DNA from: JBHGBM01 sp041946965
GTDB lineage: Bacteria > Acidobacteriota > Terriglobia > Bryobacterales > Bryobacteraceae
Direction of reading: 5' to 3'
Length of the DNA: 64,000 nt
Assembly (NCBI GenBank): GCA_041946965.1
Contig: JBHGBM010000016.1
Coordinates: 17,128-81,127 of the forward strand
The position numbers were made by a program, and so were the translations under genes. How positions within the stretch are numbered: position 1 is the stretch's first letter; each line of letters opens with the position of its first letter. The notes beneath the pieces are model-generated. The model was not told where the DNA came from. It saw only the letters and a list, made by a program, of their open reading frames with translations, and made no database searches. Of the stretch, positions 8,201 to 16,852 are shown in pieces.

Positions 8201-9460
8201 TCAGCGCGGCGGCATCACGACACTTTCCACCGGGCGCACGCCGTAATCGCGCGGCAGCTCGCGATAATCGGCGGCCGCGCGCGCGTTCCAATCCCAGGTC
8301 ACTTTGCCGTCCTTGAGCGTCAGCTCGCACATCAGCCGCTGCTTGCCCGTGAGCCTTCCGCCGGAGGCATCGGCGAAACCGAAGTCACCCGAGGCCAGGC
8401 GGAATGCCGCGACATCCGCCGCGGCCCCCTGAGTGAGATGGCCGAGTTCGGGATGACGAATCGCTTGCGCGGGGTTCCACGTGGAACGTCGGATCACTTC
8501 GGCCAGCGGCATCCCCATGGCGAGGAACTTCGACATGGTGGTGGGCATGTCCATCATGCCCGCGTTCATGCTGCCGGTGTGCAGGTCCGTGGAAATGGCG
8601 TCGGGATAGAACTTCTGCGCGGTGGCGGGGACCGCATTGCGGAACACCAGGCTGCCGCCCCCGTGGCCGGTGTCGAAAAGGACGCCGCGCTCGCGGGCGC
8701 GGCGGAGGTAGTCGAGCACGCGCCCCTCGCCGTCAAACCACGGCACCGGCCCGCGGAACACGTGCGTGGCGATATCGCCGGGACGCAGCCTCTCCGTCAC
8801 AAGCTGCCAGAAGGGGCGCTCCGGCAGAAAGAAGCCGAAGTCCACCATGATGGACAGGTTGGCCAGCTTGCCGGCGGCGATGGCGGCATCCACGGAGCCC
8901 CAATCCGGTTTTTCGTAATGCGCGGTCTTCACCCCCACAACCACGCCGGCGTTCTTGCGCGCCACGCGCGCCACGGCTTCCGGATCGAAATCGGTCTGCT
9001 CCACGTGATTCAGCATCATCCCCAGTCCGGAAATGTTCACGAACGCCAGCACGCGGGTCTGTACGCGGTCGATCACGGTGCGCCGGAAATCCTCGAAGTT
9101 GCGCCAGCCGCTGGAGCCCGCGTCGCAGATGGTGGTGACGCCGGTGCGGAAGCTGAACGTGTCCGGAGGAATCGAATTATCGCCCGCCCACGCGCCATGA
9201 ACGCCGGTGGTATAGAAAACATGCGTGTGAATATCGACGATGCCCGGCGTGACGTAGAGGCCGGTCACGTCGATCACCTTGCGCGCCTGCGCCGGATCGA
9301 TGCCCGGCGCCACGCGCGCGATCTTTCCGCCGGCGATGGCGACATCGGCCGGGCCGTCGAGCCCGTTCTTCGGGTCGATCACGTGGCCGCCGCGCAGCAG
9401 CACCGTGTAGGGCTGCGCCAGGCACGCCAGGGGAACAAGCAGCGCCAGAGCGTATTTCAT
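8201..9460 (-). CDS. Secreted amidohydrolase / metallo-dependent hydrolase
   Basis: A 419-residue protein with signal peptide MKYALALLVPLACLAQ, then the amidohydrolase beta-sandwich start (GGHVIDPKNGLDGPADVAI), the metal-binding HxH in VTPGIVDIHTH (residues 78-80), a candidate bridging Lys in VVGVKTAHY, a later GHGGGS and a STDLHTG metal-site segment. The C-terminus returns to the sandwich (GAAADVAAFRL). The family hydrolyses amide, lactone or C-N bonds, with dihydroorotase- and deacetylase-like members; the substrate here is unknown. Its ATG overlaps the sulfatase stop by 4 nt, so it is the third gene of a coupled operon. Confidence 0.85.
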   Translation of the reverse strand: MKYALALLVPLACLAQPYTVLLRGGHVIDPKNGLDGPADVAIAGGKIARVAPGIDPAQARKVIDVTGLYVTPGIVDIHTHVFYTTGVHGAWAGDNSIPPDTFSFRTGVTTICDAGSSGWRNFEDFRRTVIDRVQTRVLAFVNISGLGMMLNHVEQTDFDPEAVARVARKNAGVVVGVKTAHYEKPDWGSVDAAIAAGKLANLSIMVDFGFFLPERPFWQLVTERLRPGDIATHVFRGPVPWFDGEGRVLDYLRRARERGVLFDTGHGGGSLVFRNAVPATAQKFYPDAISTDLHTGSMNAGMMDMPTTMSKFLAMGMPLAEVIRRSTWNPAQAIRHPELGHLTQGAAADVAAFRLASGDFGFADASGGRLTGKQRLMCELTLKDGKVTWDWNARAAADYRELPRDYGVRPVESVVMPPR

Positions 9461-11079
9461 ACAGGCCGGAACATCTGGTAATCGCCGCCCTGGGTGCGCG
9501 GCAGCTCGGAGTAGTGATCCACGCGGAAACTGTGCCAGTAACCGATCCAGCGCGGATCGCGCTCCAGGAAGGCGCCCAGACGCCTCACCATCTCCTGATG
9601 CAGCCTGGCGTCGTTCAGGTTCACGGCGTCGGGCGAGTTCAGGTCGTAGAGTTCATCCACTGTGGAAGAGAGATTGTACGAATAGAGCCAGTGGCCGCGT
9701 GCCGGATCCCAGTGCTGGAAGGCGCAGGCGAAATTCACGCCCGTGTGCCAGCCGCATTCGAACAGCAACTCGCGGTCGGCCGGTGTGCCCGTGCCGTTCA
9801 GGTAGGGCATGAGCGAGCGCCCGTCCAGCCGCTCCGTGGGCTCGATGCCGGCGATTTCAAACAGCGTGGGCGCGATGTCCAGGTGCGAAACCGGCGCATC
9901 CACGGTGTGCGGCCTCGCGCCGGGCAGCTTGACGGCCAGCGGCACGCGCAGCACATCCGGAAACAGGTAGACGCCCTTGTCCACCACTCCGCGGCGGCCG
10001 TTCATCTCGCCGTGGTCGGCGGTGAAGATGATGATCGAGTCGTCGTAAAGGCCGCGCTGTTTCAGCGCCGCCACGAACTTCGCCAGCGCGCGGTCGATCA
10101 CCTCCATCTGAAGCGCATTCGCCACGCGGTAGTCGATCAGCGTCTCGGGGTTGTAAAGGCCCCAGGAGCGGCGGTAGAAATCGTAGATCTTAGGCTCCTC
10201 GGGCGTCGCGCGCCAGTCGCGCGCCTGAACCTGTTTGTAGCTCTCGGGCAGGCCCACCACGCCGCGCAGGTGCCGCTCGCGAGCCTCCATGCCGTTGGGG
10301 ATGCTGAAGGGCTGGTGCGGATCGAAGATGTCCAGTTGCAGATAAACCGGCGCGTTTTCCGTGAGTGCCGCGTCGAGCTTGTCAATGGCGCGGTCCACCA
10401 GGTAGTGCGTGTACTGCGCCTCGATGGGGAAGTCGATCCAGCCGCCGAGCGATGCCTGGGGGGTCTTGCGGTCCTGCTGAAGCCCGCGGATCTCTTTCCT
10501 GTAGCGGATCTGCTTCACGCCCATGCGGCGCAGGCGCGCCAGGTACAGCTCGTCGTCGTAGATGGGCGGCGCCCAGCGGTCCCAGGCGTTATCGTTCTCG
10601 TCGAACGCGTCCATGAACTTCTGGGTGCCGAGGTGCCCCTTCCCCGCATGCTTCGTGCGATAACCGGCGGCCTTCAAATACTCCTGGAAGATCGCGTCGG
10701 AGTCCCGCAGGATGGTCTCATGCCCGTCGTGCGCGCGTTCGCCGTTCGCGGTGATGTAAGTGTACCGCCCGGTGGCGAGCGTGGCGCGCGCGGGCGCGCA
10801 CAGCGGGCTCGCGCAGAACGCGTTGTTGAACACCACCGAGTCGCGGAACAGCCCCCGCATGGCGGGCAGTTCCAACTCGCGATGCATGGGGCGTTCGGCG
10901 CGCCAGTGGTCCGGGCTCACCATGTCCAGCGTGATCAGGAAAACGTGCGGCCGCTTTGCGCGCGGCTGGGTGCGAAACGGGTGCGAGCCGGTCTTGCGAT
11001 TGAGATAGCGCGCCGGGCTCTCCATGCGGTCCGCAATCTGCGACGCCACCGCGAGGCCGAAGAAATCCCTGCGGTTCAT
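9457..11079 (-). CDS. Sulfatase (formylglycine-dependent, Cys type)
   Basis: A 540-residue alkaline-phosphatase-fold sulfatase. The start at 11079 gives MNRRDFFGLAVASQIA, a twin-arginine-like leader, and overlaps the upstream oxidoreductase by 4 nt (ATGA). The modification motif is C-A-P-A-R at 94-98, followed by ATLATGRY, fitting the C-x-[PA]-[SA]-R rule. Downstream are a metal-site segment (FTADHGEMNGRRG) and DAPVSHLDIAPTLFEIAG. Sulfatases of this kind remove sulfate esters from glycans or small molecules. With an oxidoreductase and an amidohydrolase in the same operon, it probably acts in breakdown of a sulfated sugar derivative; that is inference. Confidence 0.9.
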   Translation of the reverse strand: MNRRDFFGLAVASQIADRMESPARYLNRKTGSHPFRTQPRAKRPHVFLITLDMVSPDHWRAERPMHRELELPAMRGLFRDSVVFNNAFCASPLCAPARATLATGRYTYITANGERAHDGHETILRDSDAIFQEYLKAAGYRTKHAGKGHLGTQKFMDAFDENDNAWDRWAPPIYDDELYLARLRRMGVKQIRYRKEIRGLQQDRKTPQASLGGWIDFPIEAQYTHYLVDRAIDKLDAALTENAPVYLQLDIFDPHQPFSIPNGMEARERHLRGVVGLPESYKQVQARDWRATPEEPKIYDFYRRSWGLYNPETLIDYRVANALQMEVIDRALAKFVAALKQRGLYDDSIIIFTADHGEMNGRRGVVDKGVYLFPDVLRVPLAVKLPGARPHTVDAPVSHLDIAPTLFEIAGIEPTERLDGRSLMPYLNGTGTPADRELLFECGWHTGVNFACAFQHWDPARGHWLYSYNLSSTVDELYDLNSPDAVNLNDARLHQEMVRRLGAFLERDPRWIGYWHSFRVDHYSELPRTQGGDYQMFRPV

Positions 11080-12290
11080 GCTGTCACGATCCTCTGCCTG
11101 GCTCTGTCCCACGCCATGTACTTGCGCTTGCGGAAGGACTGCACGCCCATCTCGCAGGCTGCCACGGAGTAGAAGCCCAGCATGCTGTCGCACTTGAGCG
11201 GCTCATTCTTGCGGATGGCGTTGTGCAGGTTGCGGTGGTGCAGCAGGATGTCCTCCGCGCCGCTCTTGGCGTGAACGATTTCCTTCATCTCGCCCGCGTA
11301 ATGACGCTGGGGCGTGATGGTGAATCCGGTGCGGGTGAACTTCAACGTGGCTTTGTGGCCGCGCAGCACGTGCTCCACGGGAGTGTCGTTGGCGAGCGAC
11401 GAAACCAGCAGCACGTTCGGCCCGCCGGGGTATTCCAGGCTGATGTTGAAGGTGTCGGGCACTTCCGCTTTCGCCTGCTTGTAGTGGTACGTGCCGCCGG
11501 TGCCCACGGCGCGCTCGGGGAAGGTGAGGTTGAGCGCCTTGATGATGCGCGTGACGCGGTGAATGAACAGGTCCGTGGCAATGCCTCCGGAGTAGTCCCA
11601 GAAGAGCCGCCAGCGGAAGTAGCGGTAGGGGTCCCAATCGCGCTTCGGCGCCGGGCCGAGCCACGCTTTCCAATCGAGGTCTTCGCCCGGGCGCGCCTCT
11701 TCGTCGATCTTGTAATCCCAGAACGATTCGCCGGCGTAGTTGCGCGAATAATCGATCTGCGCGATCACCACGTCTCCGAGCGCGCCGTCCTTCACGTACT
11801 TCGCGGCGGTTTCGTAGGAATCGTCGGACATGCCCTGCACGCCGACCTGCATCTTGAGCCCGGTCTGCCTGACCTTCGCCACCACCTTCCTGGATTCCTC
11901 CACGGTGTGGGTCATGGGCTTTTCGCAGTAGACGTGCTTGCCCGCCTCGAGCGCGTCCAGCGTCATCTGCGCGTGCCAGTGCTCGGGTGTGGCGATGACG
12001 ACGTAATCGATATCCTTGGAAGCGAGCAGCGAGCGGTAGTCCTTGAACGGCTTGGCGCTGGTGAGCCTGGCGGCTTCGTCGAGGCGCTTGCGGTAGAGGT
12101 CGCACACCGCTGCGATCTCCACGTTGTCCGTCTCCTTCATGCGGAGCAGCGTGCGCATGTGGCCGTTGGCCATGCCGCCGCACCCGATGACTCCTACGCG
12201 CAGGCGTTCGCCGGCTCCGCGCACCTGCGCGTAGTTGCGCGCGGCCATGGCGGTGGTCCCAAGAAAGGTCCTGCGGGAGAGAGCTTCCAT
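11076..12290 (-). CDS. Gfo/Idh/MocA-family oxidoreductase with Tat-type leader
   Basis: A 404-residue protein beginning with a SRRTFLGTTAMAA leader of twin-arginine type. The NAD(P)-binding Rossmann motif is LRVGVIGCGGMANGHM, and the family EKP motif follows at HVYCEKPMTHTVEESRKVV. The C-terminal domain carries DYSGGIATDLFIHR, as in secreted acidobacterial and planctomycete members. Such proteins oxidise or isomerise sugars and sugar acids with a tightly held nicotinamide cofactor. It is the first gene of the operon with the sulfatase and amidohydrolase, both joined by 4-nt overlaps. A TACAAT hexamer lies 6 nt before the ATG. Confidence 0.9.
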   Translation of the reverse strand: MEALSRRTFLGTTAMAARNYAQVRGAGERLRVGVIGCGGMANGHMRTLLRMKETDNVEIAAVCDLYRKRLDEAARLTSAKPFKDYRSLLASKDIDYVVIATPEHWHAQMTLDALEAGKHVYCEKPMTHTVEESRKVVAKVRQTGLKMQVGVQGMSDDSYETAAKYVKDGALGDVVIAQIDYSRNYAGESFWDYKIDEEARPGEDLDWKAWLGPAPKRDWDPYRYFRWRLFWDYSGGIATDLFIHRVTRIIKALNLTFPERAVGTGGTYHYKQAKAEVPDTFNISLEYPGGPNVLLVSSLANDTPVEHVLRGHKATLKFTRTGFTITPQRHYAGEMKEIVHAKSGAEDILLHHRNLHNAIRKNEPLKCDSMLGFYSVAACEMGVQSFRKRKYMAWDRARQRIVTA

Positions 12291-12296
12291 GGGCGC

Positions 12297-12302
12297 ATTG
12301 TA
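12297..12302 (-). promoter_or_regulatory. -10-like hexamer TACAAT for the oxidoreductase-sulfatase-amidohydrolase operon
   Basis: TACAAT ends 6 nt before the ATG at 12290, so a transcript from it would be essentially leaderless. No clear -35 was found. Confidence 0.35.
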
Positions 12303-12336
12303 ACAGCAACGTGAACGAACCCGACTCCGGGCCGGG

Positions 12337-13200
12337 CTATGCGTTAACCAGCGTTCTCAGTTCCTGGCTGCAAATGGTGCTTGCCATGAACTTGTCGCCG
12401 CCCGGCCCCGGCCAGTGGGTCTCCAGGCTGATGTAGCCTTTGTAGCCGTCCGCCGCGAGCGCCGCCACCTGGCCCTTCCAGTCGATATCGCCGTCGCCGA
12501 TCTTGAGCCAGTTGGCCTTGTGGCCGTCCACCTTCACGTCCTTGGCGTGCACGTGATAGATGCGGTCCTTGGGCAGCAGGTTGTATCCATCGGGGAAGGG
12601 GCGCAGCTCGCCCGCCACGCGCGCGTTGGCCGGGTCCCACACCAGCCGCAGGTTGGGATGTTTCACCGCATTCAATACCTGCGCGGCTTCCGCGCCGGTG
12701 GCGATGTTGCAGGCATGCTCGTTCTCGATGCCGATGATCAGGTCGTGTTTCGCGGCCCTTTCGGCCATCTCGCCCAGCGCCCGCGTCACGCGGTCGAACA
12801 CCTTCTCGGGTTCCACCACGCGCCAAAAGGAAAACACGCGGATGATCCTGGCGCCCATGAATTTCGCGATCTCGAACGCGCGCTCGGCCAGCCGCGGCTG
12901 ATCTTCGATCGTGTGGCGCGCGTTGAAGCTGTCCTGCTGGAACCGCGCGTCCACTTCGGGCGCGTCGGGCAGCACGACCTTGAGCAATGGCGAGGCGATC
13001 GAGATCACCTGCAAGCCGCGATCGGACACGATCTTCTTCGCCCGGGCAAGCTCTTCGCCGGTCAGGTCGATGATGTTCTTGCCGAACACCATGCGCAACT
13101 CGGCCCCGGTCATGCCGAGCTCGGCCATTTTCTCTATCGCCTTTTCGATTTCCGGCGAGAACTCGTCGGTGATGGCAGCGAGGGGAAACTGTTGGCTCAT
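12337..13200 (-). CDS. Sugar phosphate isomerase/epimerase family protein (xylose isomerase-like TIM barrel)
   Basis: This 287-residue protein has the AP-endonuclease-2/xylose isomerase-like barrel pattern. It shows LAAITDEFSPEIEKAIEKM at the start, acidic and His metal ligands in IGIENEHACN, LVWDPANARV, RIYHVHAKDV, and YISLETHWPGPGG at the end. Relatives include hexulose-3-epimerases and inosose dehydratase partners that work with Gfo/Idh oxidoreductases, one of which is encoded immediately downstream. No signal peptide is present, so it acts in the cytoplasm. It diverges from the ThuA gene across a 45-bp intergenic region holding a -10-like element for each direction. Confidence 0.85.
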   Translation of the reverse strand: MSQQFPLAAITDEFSPEIEKAIEKMAELGMTGAELRMVFGKNIIDLTGEELARAKKIVSDRGLQVISIASPLLKVVLPDAPEVDARFQQDSFNARHTIEDQPRLAERAFEIAKFMGARIIRVFSFWRVVEPEKVFDRVTRALGEMAERAAKHDLIIGIENEHACNIATGAEAAQVLNAVKHPNLRLVWDPANARVAGELRPFPDGYNLLPKDRIYHVHAKDVKVDGHKANWLKIGDGDIDWKGQVAALAADGYKGYISLETHWPGPGGDKFMASTICSQELRTLVNA

Positions 13201-13209
13201 ACGAAACTC

Positions 13210-13215
13210 ACTATA
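13210..13215 (-). promoter_or_regulatory. -10-like hexamer TATAGT for the TIM-barrel gene
   Basis: TATAGT is 9 nt before the ATG at 13200. The whole divergent region is 45 bp, so this promoter and the opposing one at 13229-13234 must overlap in their -35 zones. Confidence 0.35.
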
Positions 13216-13228
13216 GCAGCGGTTCGGC

Positions 13229-13234
13229 TATCAT
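13229..13234 (+). promoter_or_regulatory. -10-like hexamer TATCAT for the double-ThuA gene
   Basis: TATCAT is 11 nt before the ATG at 13246, facing away from the element at 13210-13215. Confidence 0.3.
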
Positions 13235-13245
13235 GGGCTGTGCCT

Positions 13246-14691
13246 ATGAAACGCATGCTGCCGCTTTTTCTGCTGCCCTGGCTGGCGCTGGCCGCCGGCG
13301 GCAAACTCCGGGTGCTGATGCTGACCGGCCAGACCGACCTGCCGTCCCACGACTGGCGCGACACGGCCGGGTTCCTGCGTTCGGCGCTCGAGCGGACGGG
13401 CCGTTTCGAGGTAAAGGCCCTGGAGGAGACACGCGGCCTCAACGCCGCGGCGCTCGCCGGATACGACGCGCTCGTGCTGCACTATAACGGCCCGCGCTGG
13501 GGTCCGGCGGCCGAACGCGCCGTCGAGGAATTCCTGCGCTCCGGGCGCGGCATGTTTGCGCTCCACGGGGTGAGCTACGGCGAGTTCTTCGGCCAGGTGA
13601 TGCAGAAACGCTGGACGCTCCCCGCCGGCGCCACGGGCTGGGCGGCGTACCCCGACATAGTGGGCATGACCTGGAAGCCGGAGAACATCGGCCACGCCGC
13701 GCGCCATGTCTTCGAGGTGAAGTGGACGGATCGCGAGCACCCCATCGCGCGAGGGCTTCCGCCCACCTTCCTGGCCAACGACGAGCTCTATCACAAGATG
13801 GACCTGCGCCCCAATGCGCACGTGATCGCCACGGCATTCGACGACCCGGGGCGCCGCGGCACCGGCAAGGACGAGCCGATTATGTGGACCGTGCCTTTCG
13901 GCCCGGGACGTGTGGCGCACCTGACCCTCGGCCATGACCTGGGCTCCATGACGCAGCCCGGCTTCCTCGCGGCATTCGCCCGCGGTACGGAGTGGGCGGC
14001 CACCGGCGCGGTCACCCTTCCGGCGCACGTTGCCGCTTACATCGAGCCGCGAAAAGACGCCGCCCGCGTGCTGGTGGTGACCGGAGGGCACAGCTATCCC
14101 ACTTCTTTCTACACGCTGTTCGAAGGCTACGACGATATACGCTGGTCCCACGCGCCCTCGCAGGCGCAGGCTTTCCGCCCGGGGCTCGAAAAACGCTTCG
14201 ATACCATCGTGCTTCACGACATGGCCGAAAACCTCGGCGAGACGGAAAGCGCGGCGCTGCGCGCCTTCATCGAGGCGGGGAAGGGTATCGTCTCCACCCA
14301 CCACGCCATCGTCGATTACACGTCCTGGCCGTGGTTCTACGAACAAGTGACCGGCGGCAAATACTGGCAGAAGAAGTCCACTTTCAAAGAAGGGGTCGAA
14401 GTCGTCTGTACGCCCACTGCGGCGGGCGCAAAGCACCCCGTGATGCGCGGCGTCGGCCCCATTGTCACCGTGGACGAAGTCTACAAGGGCATGTGGCACT
14501 CGCCCGATATCACGGTGCTGATGGAAACCACGCACCCGCTGAACGATCCGCCCGTGGTGTACATCGGGCCGAACCGCGACGCCCGCGTGGTGTACATACA
14601 ACTCGGGCACGATACCGAAACCATCCGCCATCCCACCTACCGGCGCCTGGTGCATAACGCTATCCTGTGGACCGCGCGGATGGCAGATTGA
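13246..14691 (+). CDS. Secreted protein with two tandem ThuA-like domains
   Basis: The start at 13246 gives 481 residues with signal peptide MKRMLPLFLLPWLALAAGG. Two class-I glutamine-amidotransferase-fold ThuA domains follow. The first begins LRVLMLTGQTDLPSHDWRDT with GMFALHGVSYGEFF. The second begins near residue 276 (ARVLVVTGGHSYPTSFYTLF) with KGIVSTHHAIVDYTSWPW and ends YRRLVHNAILWTARM. ThuA proteins take part in disaccharide and sugar use, often next to Gfo/Idh oxidoreductases. Most are single-domain proteins, so the duplication is notable. The frame stays open far upstream, but those residues would overlap the divergent gene and lack a leader. Confidence 0.85.
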   Translation: MKRMLPLFLLPWLALAAGGKLRVLMLTGQTDLPSHDWRDTAGFLRSALERTGRFEVKALEETRGLNAAALAGYDALVLHYNGPRWGPAAERAVEEFLRSGRGMFALHGVSYGEFFGQVMQKRWTLPAGATGWAAYPDIVGMTWKPENIGHAARHVFEVKWTDREHPIARGLPPTFLANDELYHKMDLRPNAHVIATAFDDPGRRGTGKDEPIMWTVPFGPGRVAHLTLGHDLGSMTQPGFLAAFARGTEWAATGAVTLPAHVAAYIEPRKDAARVLVVTGGHSYPTSFYTLFEGYDDIRWSHAPSQAQAFRPGLEKRFDTIVLHDMAENLGETESAALRAFIEAGKGIVSTHHAIVDYTSWPWFYEQVTGGKYWQKKSTFKEGVEVVCTPTAAGAKHPVMRGVGPIVTVDEVYKGMWHSPDITVLMETTHPLNDPPVVYIGPNRDARVVYIQLGHDTETIRHPTYRRLVHNAILWTARMAD

Positions 14692-14710
14692 AGCCCGAAC
14701 CGGACCTGCT

Positions 14711-16852
14711 TTAGAAGAACCGGATCGTATAAGTGAAGCGCACGCCGCGGCCGATTTCGGGCGCCAGTTCCTTGATGAACGAGAGATGGTTGCGGTAGAG
14801 CCGGTCCGTGGCGTTGAACACCTGCAACGCGAAGAGTTGGACCGCGTGCTGGCCCGCGCGCGTGTATGATCCGTACAGGTTCACCACGGCGTATCCCGCG
14901 GTGCGGGTTTCCCCCGGAAACAAGCGCTCCTGCACCCCGGCGAGCGCCAGTTCGGGTTTGAAGCTCCACGCGTTGCGCCGCGCCTCCACGCCCACGCGCC
15001 CGCGCAGCGGCGGAATACGCGGAAGCGGCGGGCCGTCCTTGAGTTCCGCGTTCACGTAATCCATGCCCAGGTTCAGCGCGATGTCCGGCGCCAGGGCGAC
15101 CGAGAGGTCCGCTTCGCCGCCCATGAAGCGCGCATCCGACTGCATGTAGTCCGCCTCCCGCAAACCACTACGCACACGCCCGGTCGGCGCCAGGAACACG
15201 AACCTGCCGATCGCGTACCGGAATACGCTGGCCTCGGCCCGCACGCGCGAGGCCTGGTGCCGCAGCGAGAACTCGAACCCCGTGCTCTGTTCGCTCTTCA
15301 GGTCCGGATTGCCGATTTCGAAGGTCAGATTGCCCACGTGCGGCCCGTGGTTGTACAGTTCTTCGAGCGCAGGAGCGCGATAGGCGCGCGTGAGGTTGGC
15401 GATGAAAGCGCCGCCCCGCCACACAGGCAGGTTGATCGCTCCCGAACCCGAGAACCCCGTGAAGGCGCGCGCCCGCAAGCCATCCGGTGAGTACGCGTTG
15501 CGTTCCACGCGCCCGCCGAGCTGAAAGCGGATGCGCTCGAACGCAATCTCTTCCATGCCGAAGACGGCCTGGCTGTTGTGGTCCACGGGAGGCGAGAGCG
15601 CCTCTTCCCCTTCGGCGCGATAACGGCGGAACAGTCCGGAAGCTCCGAAGGTGCCCGCGAACCGTCCGGTCTTGCGCTGATCCCAGGTGCCGCGCCAGAG
15701 CACCTGGCGGTTGTTGAAGATCGTACCGGTTTCGCCGCCCGCGATCTCCCGGTGGCGCCACTTCGTGTAGGCGAGGCTGAGGCGCGTGGATCCCAGACCC
15801 CCGTAGAGCCGCGCGTGGTGGCGGCTGAATGCCAGGTCCACCGGCTCGTCTCCCTCTCCGCCCAACTGCGCGGCGAAGGGAACGCCGTAGCGGCCTTCAT
15901 CGTAGCCGTAAAGACCGGTGAGGAAGCGCTCGCCGCCGTACCAGCCCGCGCCGGTGGAAGTGTTGCTCACGCGCGTCTTGCTGTTCTCCACCGCGCCCAG
16001 CGGCGTCCGGTAGTCGCCGGTGCGCTGCGCGCTTGCGTCGCCCCAGACCAGCCAGTCGCCAAAGCCGTACTCCAGCCCCCCGGCGCCGCCGCCATGGCCG
16101 TTGTTGGAGCCGCCGATCGCGGTGAAATTCCCGCGCAGGCCCGCGTGCGGGTGATCGTGCACCTGGTGGTGGCCCGTTATGGCGTTTACCACGCCCCCCA
16201 ACGCGGTGGAGCCGTAAAGCAGCGTAGCCGGCCCCTTCACCACCTCCACGGCGTCGAGCGACGCGGCGTCGATGCCGTCCCCGTGGTCTCCCGATTGGGA
16301 GGAGATCGTGCCGGTGGGCATGCCGTCCTGCATGATGAGCACCCGGTCGCCGTCGAAGCCGCGGATCACCGGGCGCGAGGAACCCGGGCCGAAGCTGCGT
16401 TTGGCCACCCCCGGCTGGTGGTCGAGCACCTCGCCCAGGGACGTCTCGGCGCGCTCGGCGAGTTCCAGCGCCTGGATCGACGCGACGGACTGGAAGCGTT
16501 CCAGCGCGGTCTGCTCGTGCCCGCTGGCCGTGACCGTGACCTGCTGCTTGATCGGCGCGAGCCGCAGTTGGAAATCGACGGCCGCGGTCTGGCCCGCGCG
16601 GATCTCCACGCGCCGCGTCTCCGCCGTGAGGTCGTGCATGGAGGCCGCCACCGTGTAAACGCCCGGAGGCACGTTCGCGATGGCGTATCGCCCTTCGGCA
16701 TCGGTCTCCGCCGCCAGACCAAGCTGGGTAATCCGCACCGTGGCGCGATGCAGCGCGTCTCCGTTCACTGCCAGTGACACGGTGCCTTGGAGTCCGCCCG
16801 CATCCTGCGCCAGCGCGGAAAGGGTACACAACAACAACGGCAGCAATCGCAT
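14711..16852 (-). CDS. TonB-dependent receptor with His-rich segment (metal-type candidate)
   Basis: A 713-residue outer-membrane receptor. It has a signal peptide (MRLLPLLLCTLSALAQ), a CarboxypepD_reg-like domain (ATVRITQLGLAAETDAEGRY), a plug (RPVIRGFDGDRVLIMQDG, VEVVKGPATLLYGSTALGG) and a beta barrel ending in FTYTIRFF with the expected terminal Phe. Just after the plug is a His-rich stretch, HHQVHDHPHAG, with a further HGDG in the plug. His-rich segments occur in zinc receptors such as ZnuD, so a metal substrate is possible but unproven. The ATG overlaps the upstream stop as TGATG; a GTG at 16855 is an alternative start. Confidence 0.88.
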   Translation of the reverse strand: MRLLPLLLCTLSALAQDAGGLQGTVSLAVNGDALHRATVRITQLGLAAETDAEGRYAIANVPPGVYTVAASMHDLTAETRRVEIRAGQTAAVDFQLRLAPIKQQVTVTASGHEQTALERFQSVASIQALELAERAETSLGEVLDHQPGVAKRSFGPGSSRPVIRGFDGDRVLIMQDGMPTGTISSQSGDHGDGIDAASLDAVEVVKGPATLLYGSTALGGVVNAITGHHQVHDHPHAGLRGNFTAIGGSNNGHGGGAGGLEYGFGDWLVWGDASAQRTGDYRTPLGAVENSKTRVSNTSTGAGWYGGERFLTGLYGYDEGRYGVPFAAQLGGEGDEPVDLAFSRHHARLYGGLGSTRLSLAYTKWRHREIAGGETGTIFNNRQVLWRGTWDQRKTGRFAGTFGASGLFRRYRAEGEEALSPPVDHNSQAVFGMEEIAFERIRFQLGGRVERNAYSPDGLRARAFTGFSGSGAINLPVWRGGAFIANLTRAYRAPALEELYNHGPHVGNLTFEIGNPDLKSEQSTGFEFSLRHQASRVRAEASVFRYAIGRFVFLAPTGRVRSGLREADYMQSDARFMGGEADLSVALAPDIALNLGMDYVNAELKDGPPLPRIPPLRGRVGVEARRNAWSFKPELALAGVQERLFPGETRTAGYAVVNLYGSYTRAGQHAVQLFALQVFNATDRLYRNHLSFIKELAPEIGRGVRFTYTIRFF

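Noticed and set aside
6607..8316. 569-codon open frame on the plus strand
   Set aside because: It is the antisense of argS; high GC in third positions keeps the opposite frame free of stops.
9514..11172. 552-codon open frame on the plus strand
   Set aside because: It lies wholly over the sulfatase gene, whose catalytic motifs are clear; the antisense product has no recognisable domain.
12415..13245. 277-codon N-terminal extension of the double-ThuA gene
   Set aside because: It would overlap the divergent TIM-barrel gene and hide the signal peptide that starts at 13246.
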